Position numbers and translations under genes: made by a program | NCBI RefSeq assembly: GCF_004341885.1 | Contig: NZ_SLVX01000024.1 | Span: forward strand, 40,583-104,582 | DNA length: 64,000 nt | Origin: Shinella granuli | GTDB taxonomy: Bacteria; Pseudomonadota; Alphaproteobacteria; Rhizobiales; Rhizobiaceae | Direction: 5' to 3' | Shown here: piece after piece, positions 27,236-36,688 of the stretch | How positions within the stretch are numbered: the first letter of the stretch is position 1 | Layout: each line of letters starts with the position of its first letter | The notes under the pieces: model-generated | The model's input: the letters and a program-made list of their open reading frames with translations, nothing else | The model's database searches: none | What the model was told of the DNA's origin: nothing

Positions 27236-28321
27236 CTACTTGATTTCCGCGAAGGTACCGTCCTTTTTCCGGATCACGGCACGATCTTCCGGCGTCTCCC
27301 ATTCCTGTGCGTAGTCGCTCTTTTCCCAGGCTTCGAGATCCATCAGGCCGATGCCCATGCCGAAACCCGGTTCGCTCGTATAGGTATTGACCATGAAGGC
27401 CAGCCATTTGCCGTCCGGGCTGACATTCGAATTGCTGGCGCGCCAGGGCGCGCGGTCGAAGAAGCGCGTCATGCGCACGCGGCGCCCGGACCCGTCGAGC
27501 TTCAGCTTCCACAGATCGATCGGCGGGAACTGGTCGACGAAGTCGCAGGAGGATTCCAGGCAGATATGCTCCTGGTCGGGGAAGATGCCCTCGCATTCGT
27601 TGTGGGTGAGCGGTTCGTCGATATAGGTGCGGACATCGAGGGTTTTCAGGTCGATGCCCCGTGTCTGGGTCTTCCAGGTGGTGCTGCGATCGCGCGGGCC
27701 GATATATTCGGCCATGATGACTTCCGTGTCGTTGTTGCGGAAATCCTGCGGTTCCGGGCGGCGCAATCCCGTGACGTTCCGGTAGATCGGACGGGTCGCG
27801 CCGATCGTCGGCCCATCCGGCCCGTAGTCGATCTCCGACACGTAGCATTCGAAATCCTCGAACTTGCCGAGGCGCGGATCGTGCTCGCCATGCCGGGAAT
27901 AGGTGATGCGGTTGGCGATGGCCGAGACGCCGATGCCTTCGAAGATCGTCAGGCCGAGGGGGCGGGGCGGTGTCTTCGCCTCGCGGTCCATGAACCAGAG
28001 TTCCGACTCCACGTAGCGGCTGACGTGATGATCCTTGAATTCCTTGGGGCCGATCAGAAGATAATCGCCGTTCGGCAGGAAAAGCACCCGCAGGAACGCA
28101 TGATGGTCGCCGAGGCCGCCGGTCAGATTGCGGATCTGCCGCGTTTCGAGGTCGATCTCGTGGACGTCGCCATAGGCCTTTTCCACGAAGGCGATGCGCT
28201 TTCCATCCGGGGACCAGTAGGGACGCGCACCGTAGTCGCAGAGCTTTTCATGGAATGGCGGCGGGTTGTCCAGGACGTGAGGACCTTCATAGGACTTGTT
28301 GTCCCACTTGTAGATAGGCAT
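27236..28321 (-). CDS. TolB/PD40-type beta-propeller protein
   Basis: A 361-residue protein with repeated beta-propeller blades, seen as YWSPDGKRIAFVE near residue 40 and SNSNVSPDGKWLAFMV near residue 310. There is no signal peptide, so it probably acts in the cytosol. The start MPIYKWDNKSYEG at 28321 has GGAAGG seven bases upstream, better than an ATG further upstream. It resembles oligogalacturonate-lyase-like propellers in overall layout only; no catalytic residues can be assigned. Its place between the binding protein and permease genes suggests it processes the imported substrate. Confidence 0.7.
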   Translation of the reverse strand: MPIYKWDNKSYEGPHVLDNPPPFHEKLCDYGARPYWSPDGKRIAFVEKAYGDVHEIDLETRQIRNLTGGLGDHHAFLRVLFLPNGDYLLIGPKEFKDHHVSRYVESELWFMDREAKTPPRPLGLTIFEGIGVSAIANRITYSRHGEHDPRLGKFEDFECYVSEIDYGPDGPTIGATRPIYRNVTGLRRPEPQDFRNNDTEVIMAEYIGPRDRSTTWKTQTRGIDLKTLDVRTYIDEPLTHNECEGIFPDQEHICLESSCDFVDQFPPIDLWKLKLDGSGRRVRMTRFFDRAPWRASNSNVSPDGKWLAFMVNTYTSEPGFGMGIGLMDLEAWEKSDYAQEWETPEDRAVIRKKDGTFAEIK

Positions 28322-28402
28322 GCTGGTACCTTCCGTTCGAGCGGATTGCATTGAGTAGAGACGGAGAGGCGGCGTATCCGCCTCTCCCATTCGTCTTGGG
28401 GG

Positions 28403-29914
28403 TTATTTCAGGCTGATCGCTGCAAGTTCGAGCTGGCCGCCGGTGGTGAAATCCGGCTTGAAGCTGACGCGCGGTCCGATGCGCATGTAGCTGACCATGT
28501 GGAACAGCATGATATCGGGAACGACCTCCTGCTGGATCGTCCGGTTGGCCTGCTGGAAGAGCGAGCGGCGTTTGTCGCCGGTCGAGACGCTGGCATCATT
28601 GAGCACGGCATCGAGTGCCGGGTCGGAGATGTTGGAAAGCGCGCCTTCGGAGGTGTAGTAGACCATCATCGTGAAGAACGCGTCGCCCGCCGTGTTGTCG
28701 TGCAGTTCATGCACCATGGTCGGGCCGCGGTCCGTCGGATAGGGCTTGCGGCGCATCGCGGAGTGCTGGATCTTGTCCACCATCCGGATCTGAACGTTGA
28801 GGCCGACCTCCTGCCAGCTTTGCGTGAGCGTCTGGAGCATCTCATCCAGGTTCGCCTGCATGAACTGACTGCCGTACAGGTCGATCGGCGCGTCTACCGG
28901 AACGCCGGCGGCCCTGGCCTCTTCGACGAGCGCCTTTGCCTGTTCCGGATCGTAGGGCCAGGGCTTCAGACCGTCGTCATAACCGCTGACGCTCGGCAGC
29001 ATGTATTGGCTGGCGGGCAGGGCATCGGCGCTCATGATGCTGCCGACGAAAGCGCTGCGGTCGAACGCCATGTTGAGAGCCTTGCGAACGCGGATGTCGT
29101 TCAGCGGTGGCTTGTCCATGAAGATGCGGATGCGGCTCGTATCGGCGTTGAGGTAGCCGACATCCATCTGTGCGTCGACATCCTGTGGGGCGATCTGGAG
29201 GCCGAGATCGGCTTCGCCAACCTTGATCATCGATGCACGAAGGGCCGGCTCTTCACGCCATACATAGGTCGCCTGGTTGACCTGCGGCTTGTCGCCCCAG
29301 TAGCCGTCGAAGCGGGTCAGGACCAGACTGCTGGCCGGATCCCAGCTCGTAAAGACATAGGGGCCGGTCCCGACGGGCGATTTCGTAGCTTCCGTGGTGC
29401 TGGTGCCCGGCGCCGTCATGCCGATCTGCGACAGCGTGGTCGGCATCAGCGGCATGGGCGTGCTGGTCTTGATCTCGACGGTATAGGGATCGAGAGCCTT
29501 CGCCTCGATGGTCGTCTTGGCAAACAGGCGGATGGTGTCGCGGCACTGGAGCTCGGGGCTGAACTGCCGGTTGAGCGCTGCGATCACCGCATCGGCATTG
29601 AAATCGGTGCCATCCTGGAATTTCACGCCCTGACGGAGGGTGATCTGCCAGGTCTGCGGATCGATCTGCTTCCATTCCGTGGCGAGGTTGGGCTTGATCT
29701 CGCTGGTCTCGGGATCCATGCGGGTCAGCGTCTCGACGACATTGGCCTTGAGGACCTGGCCGATATAGCCCGTCGAGTTCATGTGGCATGGTTCGACCAC
29801 GTCGACGGCGGATGACAGCACGATGGTGATATCGCCGGATTTGTCCTGGGCGTAGGATGGGCTTGCCAGCATGCCGGCCATGCCGAGCCCCAAAATCATT
29901 TTGCTGATGTTCAC
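28403..29914 (-). CDS. Family 5 ABC transporter substrate-binding protein
   Basis: A 503-residue periplasmic binding protein of the SBP_bac_5 (DppA/OppA) type. The signal peptide is MNISKMILGLGMAGMLASPSYA with cleavage before QD. Family landmarks are NVVETLTRMDPETSEIKPNL, the domain ATEWKQIDPQTWQITLRQGVKF (in part) and VGTGPYVFTSWDPASSLVLTR. It is the first gene of the minus-strand island operon and faces the two LysR genes across a shared intergenic region, so they probably control it. Confidence 0.92.
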   Translation of the reverse strand: MNISKMILGLGMAGMLASPSYAQDKSGDITIVLSSAVDVVEPCHMNSTGYIGQVLKANVVETLTRMDPETSEIKPNLATEWKQIDPQTWQITLRQGVKFQDGTDFNADAVIAALNRQFSPELQCRDTIRLFAKTTIEAKALDPYTVEIKTSTPMPLMPTTLSQIGMTAPGTSTTEATKSPVGTGPYVFTSWDPASSLVLTRFDGYWGDKPQVNQATYVWREEPALRASMIKVGEADLGLQIAPQDVDAQMDVGYLNADTSRIRIFMDKPPLNDIRVRKALNMAFDRSAFVGSIMSADALPASQYMLPSVSGYDDGLKPWPYDPEQAKALVEEARAAGVPVDAPIDLYGSQFMQANLDEMLQTLTQSWQEVGLNVQIRMVDKIQHSAMRRKPYPTDRGPTMVHELHDNTAGDAFFTMMVYYTSEGALSNISDPALDAVLNDASVSTGDKRRSLFQQANRTIQQEVVPDIMLFHMVSYMRIGPRVSFKPDFTTGGQLELAAISLK

Positions 29915-30014
29915 AACGTTCCTCCCTGTTGTTGGCGGATGGGCGCCTCCACGCCCCCCAAAGCTTGGGACGGCTCCTGCGAGCGGGCCGCCTTCACTTT
30001 CACAGGGATGCTAA

Positions 30015-30043
30015 ATCTAAACTTTATGATTGATAAGAAGCAA
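30015..30043 (-). promoter_or_regulatory. Candidate promoter of the importer operon
   Basis: On the minus strand TTGCTT (30038-30043) and TTAGAT (30015-30020) are separated by 17 bases, a fair sigma-70-like match in the only AT-rich stretch of the 169-base divergent region 29915-30083. The LysR proteins encoded on the other side would be expected to bind here. Confidence 0.35.
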
Positions 30044-30083
30044 AAAATGCAGTTCATTATGTACTGAAAGTATCGGATTAACC

Positions 30084-30992
30084 GTGGACAAGCTTCGTGA
30101 AATCGAAACCTTCGTGGCGGTGGTCGCCGAGCAGAGCTTTGCCGGCGCTGCGCGGAAATTTGGATTGACGCCGGCCATCATCGGCCGGCGCATCAGCCAG
30201 ATCGAGGAGCGGCTGGGCGGGGTCCTGCTGGTGAGGTCGACCCGCAAGCTCGACCTCACCCCGCAAGGGGAGGAGTTCCACAGGCATTGCAAGGTGATAC
30301 TGACGCGTCTCGAAACCGCCGAACGGCTGGTCTCGGACGGCAGGAAATATGCAACAGGCCATCTGATCCTGTCGGCGCCCGCCGCCTTCGGCCGTCGCCA
30401 TGTCGCCCCCCACCTTCCGCCCTTCATGCGGGAGAACCCCGACGTGCGGGTTTCCCTCAATCTCAGCGATCATATCACGGATCTGGTTCGCGAGGGCTAT
30501 GAGGTCGCGATCCGGCTGGGGCCGGTCATCGACACGAGCCTCGTCCAGGTCCGGCTTGCGACCAACCGAGCCATCCTGTGCGCGGCGCCCGGCTATCTGC
30601 GCGAGCGTGGCACCCCGCTCGTCCCGGCCGATCTGGCCCATCACAATTGCCTGGCCTTCAACGAATATGGCGGCCAGCCGCGCGGCTGGCATTTCCTGGT
30701 CGACGACCGGCCCGTCACGTTCAGGCCGTCGGGGACGCTCTCGTGCAACGATGGCGAGGTCCTGGCGCAGTGGCTGCGCGAGGGGCGCGGGATCGGCTGG
30801 CGCTCGCTTTGGGAGGTGGCCGCCGAACTGTCTTGCGGAGCGCTCGTGACGGTTCTCGACGACCATATGCCGCCGGGCTACGACGTGACCGCCGTCTATC
30901 CGGTGCAGCCGCACCTTCCGGCAAAGATCGGCCTGCTCATCGAATGGCTGCGAACCGTCTATGCCCGGCCGGGCTACTGGGAGGCGCCATGA
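30084..30992 (+). CDS. LysR family transcriptional regulator 1
   Basis: A 302-residue regulator. The N-terminal winged helix-turn-helix is clear (LREIETFVAVVAEQSFAGAARKFGLT), followed by the LysR effector domain typical of the CrgA/YafC branch (GHLILSAPAAFGRRHVAPHL, LCAAPGYLRERG). The GTG start at 30084 is preferred because the homology begins immediately there; an upstream TTG would add a short unmatched leader. It is divergent from the importer operon and overlaps the next LysR gene by four bases. Confidence 0.85.
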   Translation: MDKLREIETFVAVVAEQSFAGAARKFGLTPAIIGRRISQIEERLGGVLLVRSTRKLDLTPQGEEFHRHCKVILTRLETAERLVSDGRKYATGHLILSAPAAFGRRHVAPHLPPFMRENPDVRVSLNLSDHITDLVREGYEVAIRLGPVIDTSLVQVRLATNRAILCAAPGYLRERGTPLVPADLAHHNCLAFNEYGGQPRGWHFLVDDRPVTFRPSGTLSCNDGEVLAQWLREGRGIGWRSLWEVAAELSCGALVTVLDDHMPPGYDVTAVYPVQPHLPAKIGLLIEWLRTVYARPGYWEAP

Positions 30993-31897
30993 ATCGTTAC
31001 AAGGAGATGCGGGCCTTTCTCGCCGTCGTCAAGGAAGGCTCGCTGGCGGCCGCCAGCATCAAGGAAGGCATCACCTCCTCCATGCTGGGCCGGTACATCG
31101 ACAGCCTCGAGCGGCGGCTCGGTATCCGCTTGCTGCACCGCACGACCCGGCACCTTTCCCTGACGGAGCAGGGCGTCTTCTTCCTGAAGCACTGTCAGGA
31201 ACTGGTCACCGAAATCGATGTGCGCGAGGCGGAGATTTTTCCCGATATCGCGCAGGTGACGGGGCGCCTCACCGTGCTCGCACCGCCGCATTTCGGACGG
31301 CATCACGTGGCCGTGCATGCCGGAGCCTTCCTCGCCGCGCATCCGAACGTGCAGCTCTCCTTCAATCTTTCCAACGACTATGTCGATCCGACGACGGCCG
31401 AATACGATCTCTGCATCCGCATCGGAAACGTCATCGATCGAAGCTTCGTGACGACGAAACTCCTGAGCAACAAGCGCGTGGTCTGCGCGACGCCGGCCTA
31501 TTTCGAACGTTTCGGCCGGCCCCGGACGCTGGAGGATCTCGGGCAGCACAACTGCCTTTGCGTCAACCTGCGGGCCGGCTTGCACCGGGAATGGCTTTTT
31601 CAGGAGAACGGCAAGCCCGTTTCCGTGAAGGTGGAGGGCACGATCGATTGCAACGATGCCGATGCATTGATCCGCTGGGCCCGCGACGGGCTGGGTCTGG
31701 CCTGGCGGTCGACCTGGGAAATCGGCGCCGAGATCGCCGACGGCCGCCTCGTCACCGTTCTCGACGACTATGCGCTGCCCAGCTTCGATATCACCGCCGT
31801 CTATCCCCGTGACCGGCCTCTGAAGTCGGCGCGTCTCTTCGTCGAGACGCTGCAGAACGCCTATTCCCAACCGGATTACTGGACCGTCAGGGCGTGA
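30989..31897 (+). CDS. LysR family transcriptional regulator 2
   Basis: A 302-residue regulator of identical length to the preceding one and clearly its paralogue (MNRYKEMRAFLAVVKEGSLAAAS and LLHRTTRHLSLTEQG in the DNA-binding half; VCATPAYFERFG and YALPSFDITAVYPRDRP in the effector half). The start overlaps the first LysR stop as ATGA, so the two are translated together and could form a heteromer or respond to two ligands. Its 3' end overlaps the convergent hydrolase gene by 22 bases. Confidence 0.88.
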   Translation: MNRYKEMRAFLAVVKEGSLAAASIKEGITSSMLGRYIDSLERRLGIRLLHRTTRHLSLTEQGVFFLKHCQELVTEIDVREAEIFPDIAQVTGRLTVLAPPHFGRHHVAVHAGAFLAAHPNVQLSFNLSNDYVDPTTAEYDLCIRIGNVIDRSFVTTKLLSNKRVVCATPAYFERFGRPRTLEDLGQHNCLCVNLRAGLHREWLFQENGKPVSVKVEGTIDCNDADALIRWARDGLGLAWRSTWEIGAEIADGRLVTVLDDYALPSFDITAVYPRDRPLKSARLFVETLQNAYSQPDYWTVRA

Positions 31898-32610
31898 GAC
31901 TGGCCGCCCGGCACGATCTCGATCCGTTCACGGCAGGTGGAAAGGGAGCGGAACCCGTCGTCGGTGCGGGCGAGCGGGACATCGTGGCCAGGGACGATGA
32001 TGTCGGCCATCGCCAGGATGCGGTCGATGCTTTTCCGCGCGGCTTCGGCATCGAAGGCGCCCGTCAGGGTCACGGCAGTGACTTCACCGCGATGTTTGAG
32101 CGCATCCTGCGCAAGCACGACTTGCTTGCCGTCGACGGTCAATGAAAGCGAAATATGCCCACCGGTATGTCCCGGGGTGCAAAGCACGCGAATCCCCGGC
32201 AAGACTTCCGGCTCCCCGGACATCAGGCGGAGCTGGGGCTGTCGCAACAGGGTTTCTGCAAGAAACAAGGGGACCGCGGGATCGGCCGCGCCGTGATTTT
32301 CAAGATAGTCGCGTTCCGTTTCATGGAGGAGAAATTCGGCCTGCGGGAAGCATTCGGCATTCGCCACATGGTCGAAGTGCAGATGCGAAAGAATGATGGT
32401 CTTGATATCGCTGTTTCGAACTCCCCTCGCGGCCAGCGCGCTGAGAAGCCCGGGACGGTCTCCGGCAGCGCCGGTATCGAAGAGCGCATAGCCGGCTGCC
32501 GTCCGCAGGAGAACCGTCGTACTCCATCCAAGGAAACCCCGATCCGTGCGGCCGGGAAATCCGGTTAACAGGGATTCATAGCCAGTTTTCCTTGACGTCT
32601 GTGAATTCAT
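31876..32610 (-). CDS. Metallo-beta-lactamase-fold hydrolase (lactonase-like)
   Basis: A 244-residue metal-dependent hydrolase with the zinc motif HLHFDH at residues 76-81, a third-ligand segment CTPGHTGGH near 165, the bridging aspartate in AQDALKH and a final VPGHD. The layout matches the AHL lactonase AttM/AiiB-like branch, but other lactones or esters are possible. No signal peptide. It is convergent to the LysR pair with overlapping 3' ends, so the two transcripts could interfere. A sugar lactone from the neighbouring catabolic pathway is an attractive substrate (inference). Confidence 0.82.
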   Translation of the reverse strand: MNSQTSRKTGYESLLTGFPGRTDRGFLGWSTTVLLRTAAGYALFDTGAAGDRPGLLSALAARGVRNSDIKTIILSHLHFDHVANAECFPQAEFLLHETERDYLENHGAADPAVPLFLAETLLRQPQLRLMSGEPEVLPGIRVLCTPGHTGGHISLSLTVDGKQVVLAQDALKHRGEVTAVTLTGAFDAEAARKSIDRILAMADIIVPGHDVPLARTDDGFRSLSTCRERIEIVPGGQSHALTVQ

Positions 32611-32978
32611 CTTACGTTTCTGCCTTTCCGATCGTCAGCTTTCGTGCGCGAAATCAAGCCGAGCCAGCGACTGTTGCAGGCAAGCGTTTCCGTCTGCAAG
32701 GCTGGAGGTCTCTGCCGAGCGCTTTTCGGCCGTGCTCGAATATGTTGTGCGAGTCCTCCCTCGTAATCCTCTCTACAGCCGGTCGACGGTGTCGAAATGC
32801 GGCCACGGGACCACGAGGAGATCATTGACGACGCTCGAAACGGGCGACGCCGGCAGCGCCTGCCGGCTGATGCCGAACCACATCGACCACCCGGCCGCTC
32901 TCGATTTCAGCGTCCGCAAACCCGTCGATCTGGGCCGGGACTTCGAGATATGGCAGTTCCGGAAATACCGCGGCCCGC
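32611..32978. other. Intergenic stretch without a recognised gene
   Basis: 368 bases between the hydrolase start and the chemoreceptor stop. Short open frames exist on both strands but none has a ribosome site or a recognisable family. The promoter of the hydrolase should lie in its first part. It may contain decayed coding DNA. Confidence 0.4.
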
Positions 32979-34874
32979 TCAGGCCGCCCTTGGCGGCAGT
33001 CTCCCGGTCGCCGGGATCTGACACTGCGCACCGGCGGGACGGCCGCCAAGCTGGAACCCGGAAAGCAACTGCTTCAGGTGCTCGGCCTCTGTCGCGAGGC
33101 TCCGGCTCGCCGCCGAGGACTGTTCGACGATCGCCGCGTTCTGCTGCGTGCCCTGATCGATGATCGACACGGCATTGTTGACCTCATGCAGGCCGACGGC
33201 CTGTTCGCGCGCCGCTTCGGCAATGGCCGTGACGTGCTGGCTGATCTCCTGCACATTGCCCACGATCGCCTGCAAAGCCGTTCCGGTCTCGCCCACAAGC
33301 GCCACGCCGGATTTCACCTGCTGTTCCGACCGGGCGATCAGGGTCTTGATTTCCTTGGCAGCCGTGGCCGAGCGTTGCGCCAGTTCACGGACCTCCTGCG
33401 CGACGACGGCGAAGCCCTTGCCGGCTTCGCCCGCGCGGGCGGCCTCGACGCCGGCATTCAGCGCCAGCAGGTTCGTCTGGAACGCGATCTCGTCCATCAT
33501 CTCCGTGATCGAGCCGATCTCGCGGGAGGATTGCTCGATCTCGCCCATCGTGGTGATCGCCCTGCGGACAACCGTTTCGGATTGCTCGGCGCTCTGCCGG
33601 GATTCGGCAACGAGCCGCCCGGCCTCCGAGGCCCGTTTTGCGGTCGTGCTCACCACGGCGGTGATCTGTTCGAGCGCGGCGGCCGTCTCCTCGATGGACG
33701 CAGCCTGCTGCTCGGTGCGCTTGGACAGGTCGGCGGCCGTGTGACTGATTTCGCTTGCGGCGGCATCGACAGTGACCACATTGCCGCCGACGGCCTGCAA
33801 GGTGCTGCACAGCGTCTTGACCGAATGGTTGAAATCCTCGCGCAGCTTGTCCAGCGCGGGAATGAACGGCTCCCTGATCTCACAGGCCAGGTCGCCCGTA
33901 GAGATGCGGCCGAGGCCTGCGCCGATTTCGCGCACGGCCCGCACGCGACCCGAAATGTCGGTGGCGAACTTCACGATCTTCACCACCTTGCCGTCCTTGT
34001 CGAGGATCGGGTTGTAGGACGCCTGGATCCAGACCTCCCTGCCCGCCTTGCCGATGCGCAGGAATTCCTCGGCGACGAACTCGCCCGCACGCAGCTTCTT
34101 CCAGAAATCGGCATAGGCGGCGCTGCGCGCATGGGACGGTTCGACGAAGAGGCTGTGGTGCCGCCCGACGATCTCGCCAAGCTCGTAGCCGAGCGCAGAA
34201 AGGAAAAGGTCATTGGCGGTGAGGACCTCCCCGTCGGTGGAGAAGGCGATGACGGCCTGCGAGCGGGAGATGGCTTCGATCTGGCTCTGGGCATCTCGGG
34301 CGACTTCCAGGAGATCGGCCGAGCGCCCGGCTTCCTGGCGGGCCTCCTCGCCCTTCTCCACCGCGGAGGCCAGAAGCTTGCGCGTCTGTTCGATCATCCA
34401 GACGAGCGCCACCGTTTCGAGGATCAGGATGACCGCATGCAGCATGACCCGCTCGAGGCTTCCGCCGCCGTAGAAGACGAAGGTATCGAGAAACAGGCCG
34501 AGGCCGATGTGGTGGAGCGCGACCAGACCGGCGCCGAGCAGGATCACGCGGACATCGTACATCAGGGCGCTGACCGCAAGCGCTGCGAAGAACATCATGT
34601 GAATGTCCGTCTGCCAGGGATGATTGCGGGCAACGATGAGAAGGGCGACGATCTCGGCCACCAGGACGGATACGACCATGAGCCGGAGCGCGTCGCCGTG
34701 GCGGGCGAGGAACCAGGTGGCGCCGAGGCCGAGCAGGCCGGCCACGGCAAGTCCGGAGCCGAGGCCAAACGCGCCCTGCAGGAGAAGATCGGTTGCCAGG
34801 ACGCAGCCCGCCAGGATGGCGATAAAGGCGCAAAGCGCGATGGTGGCGTTCCTGCGGATGTTGTCGAGCGTCAT
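32979..34874 (-). CDS. Methyl-accepting chemotaxis protein with membrane sensor and PAS domain
   Basis: A 631-residue chemoreceptor. Five to six hydrophobic helices fill residues 10-165, without a large periplasmic loop. A PAS domain follows ([22 protein letters not shown], then [13 protein letters not shown]), a short HAMP-like segment near [11 protein letters not shown], and the signalling domain with the highly conserved hairpin tip [21 protein letters not shown]. The membrane and PAS arrangement suggests sensing of energy or redox state rather than a periplasmic ligand. The start overlaps the upstream small gene's stop by four bases. Confidence 0.9.
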   Translation of the reverse strand: MTLDNIRRNATIALCAFIAILAGCVLATDLLLQGAFGLGSGLAVAGLLGLGATWFLARHGDALRLMVVSVLVAEIVALLIVARNHPWQTDIHMMFFAALAVSALMYDVRVILLGAGLVALHHIGLGLFLDTFVFYGGGSLERVMLHAVILILETVALVWMIEQTRKLLASAVEKGEEARQEAGRSADLLEVARDAQSQIEAISRSQAVIAFSTDGEVLTANDLFLSALGYELGEIVGRHHSLFVEPSHARSAAYADFWKKLRAGEFVAEEFLRIGKAGREVWIQASYNPILDKDGKVVKIVKFATDISGRVRAVREIGAGLGRISTGDLACEIREPFIPALDKLREDFNHSVKTLCSTLQAVGGNVVTVDAAASEISHTAADLSKRTEQQAASIEETAAALEQITAVVSTTAKRASEAGRLVAESRQSAEQSETVVRRAITTMGEIEQSSREIGSITEMMDEIAFQTNLLALNAGVEAARAGEAGKGFAVVAQEVRELAQRSATAAKEIKTLIARSEQQVKSGVALVGETGTALQAIVGNVQEISQHVTAIAEAAREQAVGLHEVNNAVSIIDQGTQQNAAIVEQSSAASRSLATEAEHLKQLLSGFQLGGRPAGAQCQIPATGRLPPRAA

Positions 34875-35236
34875 GTGTCACCTGCGCCTGATCTGGATTG
34901 ACCGTCGACGGACCGGCAGAGGCCGGTCGCCGCAAGCGTGAAGAGCGCGCCACGGGAGCGGACGCGTGATGAAAAATCCGGGTCCTTCGCATAGGCGATG
35001 ACCACGTTCGAAAAACGGGAAGGACCGACGATCGTCCCGCCGGCTTCGGTGACACGCCGCCAGGCGGCCGCCTCGCCGGTGAGCGGCGGGAACACGACCG
35101 CCATCTGCCCGGTCGACGGCGGGGCCAATTCGGCAGCGCCCAGTCCGGTCGCCGTCAGGACAGCCATCGCAAGGGCGGGCGCAAAGGCGCGAAGGCCTGT
35201 CCCGGCCTTGCTGTCACTGGCTGCCTCGTCCTTCAT
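34871..35236 (-). CDS. Small exported or membrane-anchored hypothetical protein
   Basis: A 121-residue protein I do not recognise. One hydrophobic segment near residues 16-36 ([20 protein letters not shown]) acts as a signal peptide or anchor; the rest, [20 protein letters not shown] and [20 protein letters not shown], looks like a small folded periplasmic domain. The start at 35236 is chosen for the preceding GAAGGCGGG. The stop overlaps the chemoreceptor start as ATGA, which argues it is real and may assist that receptor (inference). Confidence 0.6.
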   Translation of the reverse strand: MKDEAASDSKAGTGLRAFAPALAMAVLTATGLGAAELAPPSTGQMAVVFPPLTGEAAAWRRVTEAGGTIVGPSRFSNVVIAYAKDPDFSSRVRSRGALFTLAATGLCRSVDGQSRSGAGDT

Positions 35237-35619
35237 CCCGCCTTCACCAACCTGCATGAACGGATTGCGATGCTCTCCGCGCCGGAAAACGACGCGGCCG
35301 CCGACACTCATGCGACGGAGAACATGACGGCATCATGCCGAGCTTCGGGATGCCCGGACGCCTCGTCGGCCTGCAACAGCAGACGGGCCGACCAGCCTCG
35401 AACCGCACCGGCCGACAGTCGATCGTCCTCGACAGGCCCTCGCACCCAGCGGTGTTCGGCTATCTCCCGGATACAGCTTATATCACGACAAGTTAATGTT
35501 TTCGTACGCGCGAACCGGCGCCCGGAAATCGCCAATGTTCCAAGGCGATCCGCCCTTTGGTGCCAGTAGGTATATTGCAGCCAGGCCCGTCTGACGTCGT
35601 CGAGAGCCACTTATGCTCC

Positions 35620-35817
35620 TCAGCGCTGAGCTTCGTCCTTGCGAGCAGTAAGGCCTGTCGTCTCCGTATCGACAATCATGCCTCGCAATGGAACGCCTGG
35701 CCGCGGCGCAGCTACGATAGCGCGAGGCTGCAGCTTCGCGGCAGGACCCCGTCGGGCAAACCTGCGAGGATTACGAGGGAAGAACAGGCGGAATGTCGTG
35801 CGAATCCATGACCACAC
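35620..35817 (-). pseudogene. Remnant of a DnaQ-like 3'-5' exonuclease
   Basis: The minus strand reads RAIVAAPRPGVPLRGMIVDTETTGL then TARKDE (split here) and stops two residues later. VDTETTGL is the Exo I motif of DEDD exonucleases, and the preceding APRPG-rich leader is seen in rhizobial plasmid exonuclease homologues. Everything after Exo I, including Exo II and Exo III, is missing, so this is a 5' fragment of a broken gene. Confidence 0.55.
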
Positions 35818-35923
35818 ACCTTATGGAACTGTGCGGTTTATTCCCTTCATTCAGGCCTCAACCGCACGGTGCATCGCATCCCCATAACAATGGATAAGAT
35901 TGCCTTATCGGTCGTCTTTCTTT

Positions 35924-36616
35924 TCAACGAAGAGGTATCCGTCTGGACGACAAGGACGGCAAAAACTTCGCTCCGGGAGCATCAGCGTCACCGTACGGCA
36001 AGCTGGTATCCAACAGGAAATCCAGGGTCTCGTCCGGGCTTTTGCATTCTCCCCTCTGGGTGCCATCGGACACCGTCCTGCAGGCGCATTTCTCGCCGAC
36101 ACCGACATCATGTAACGCCTGATGCCGGTGCCCCACAGGCTCGAAAAGCGACTGAGGCCGGTCGGCGTGTCTTATAGTGTAATGGAGATGGGCCTTGCAT
36201 CTTTCCTGTAAAGTGGACCTTTTCGTCACAAGCCTTCGCCAAAGCCCGGCTCCCCTCCCCCGCGTAACCAGCCACCACAACGGCAGCCCGAAAGCCGCGA
36301 CAAACCCGTTGTCCGTGAGCACCGTCCCATTCTCTCCGCCAAGAAAGAGCCGAACGTCGCCGGCATCCAGGATGGAGAGCAAGAGCACAGCCGGCCCGCC
36401 GAACAAGGTCGAACCCTCAATGAGAGCCGTGCTCGGCTCGAACCGCACCGAGAGCATCATCAAGACCATCGCGCCAAGGCTGAGGACGATGCCGAAACAG
36501 ACCTGTTCCTGTCGTGGCGCAAGCCGATGGAACCGATCGCTCCCATGCATGCAGGCTGAAACCAGCAGCGCGGCGCAGGCAAGATTGCCCATAAGGACCT
36601 GCCGGATATGAGTCAT
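35924..36616 (-). pseudogene. Truncated membrane sensor, 5TMR-LYT-like
   Basis: The first 117 residues from 36616 contain three to four hydrophobic helices and a pattern FGIVLSLGAMVLMMLSV, LFGGPAVLLLSI, DVRLFLGG that follows the 5TMR-LYT membrane sensor domain of some diguanylate cyclases and LytS kinases. After LPLWWLV the sequence turns into His/Arg/Cys-rich text with no helices or known domain, so the frame was probably lost near 36265 and any output domain is gone. An intact but unusual small membrane protein is the alternative. Confidence 0.4.
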
Positions 36617-36688
36617 TCCGCACCTGCTCCACGAAGTTCGCGAAACGAACCTACCGTGCACATGTTAATCCAACATTGACCAGCAGCC

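Larger units (their letters stand above)
35237..36688. other. Gene-poor decayed region before repC
   Basis: About 1450 bases with no intact gene of known family. It is visibly less GC-rich and has less regular codon structure than its flanks. Two coding remnants can be identified inside (35620-35817 and 35924-36616). Such degenerate DNA next to repC is a common place for past insertions and deletions in repABC plasmids. Confidence 0.5.
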
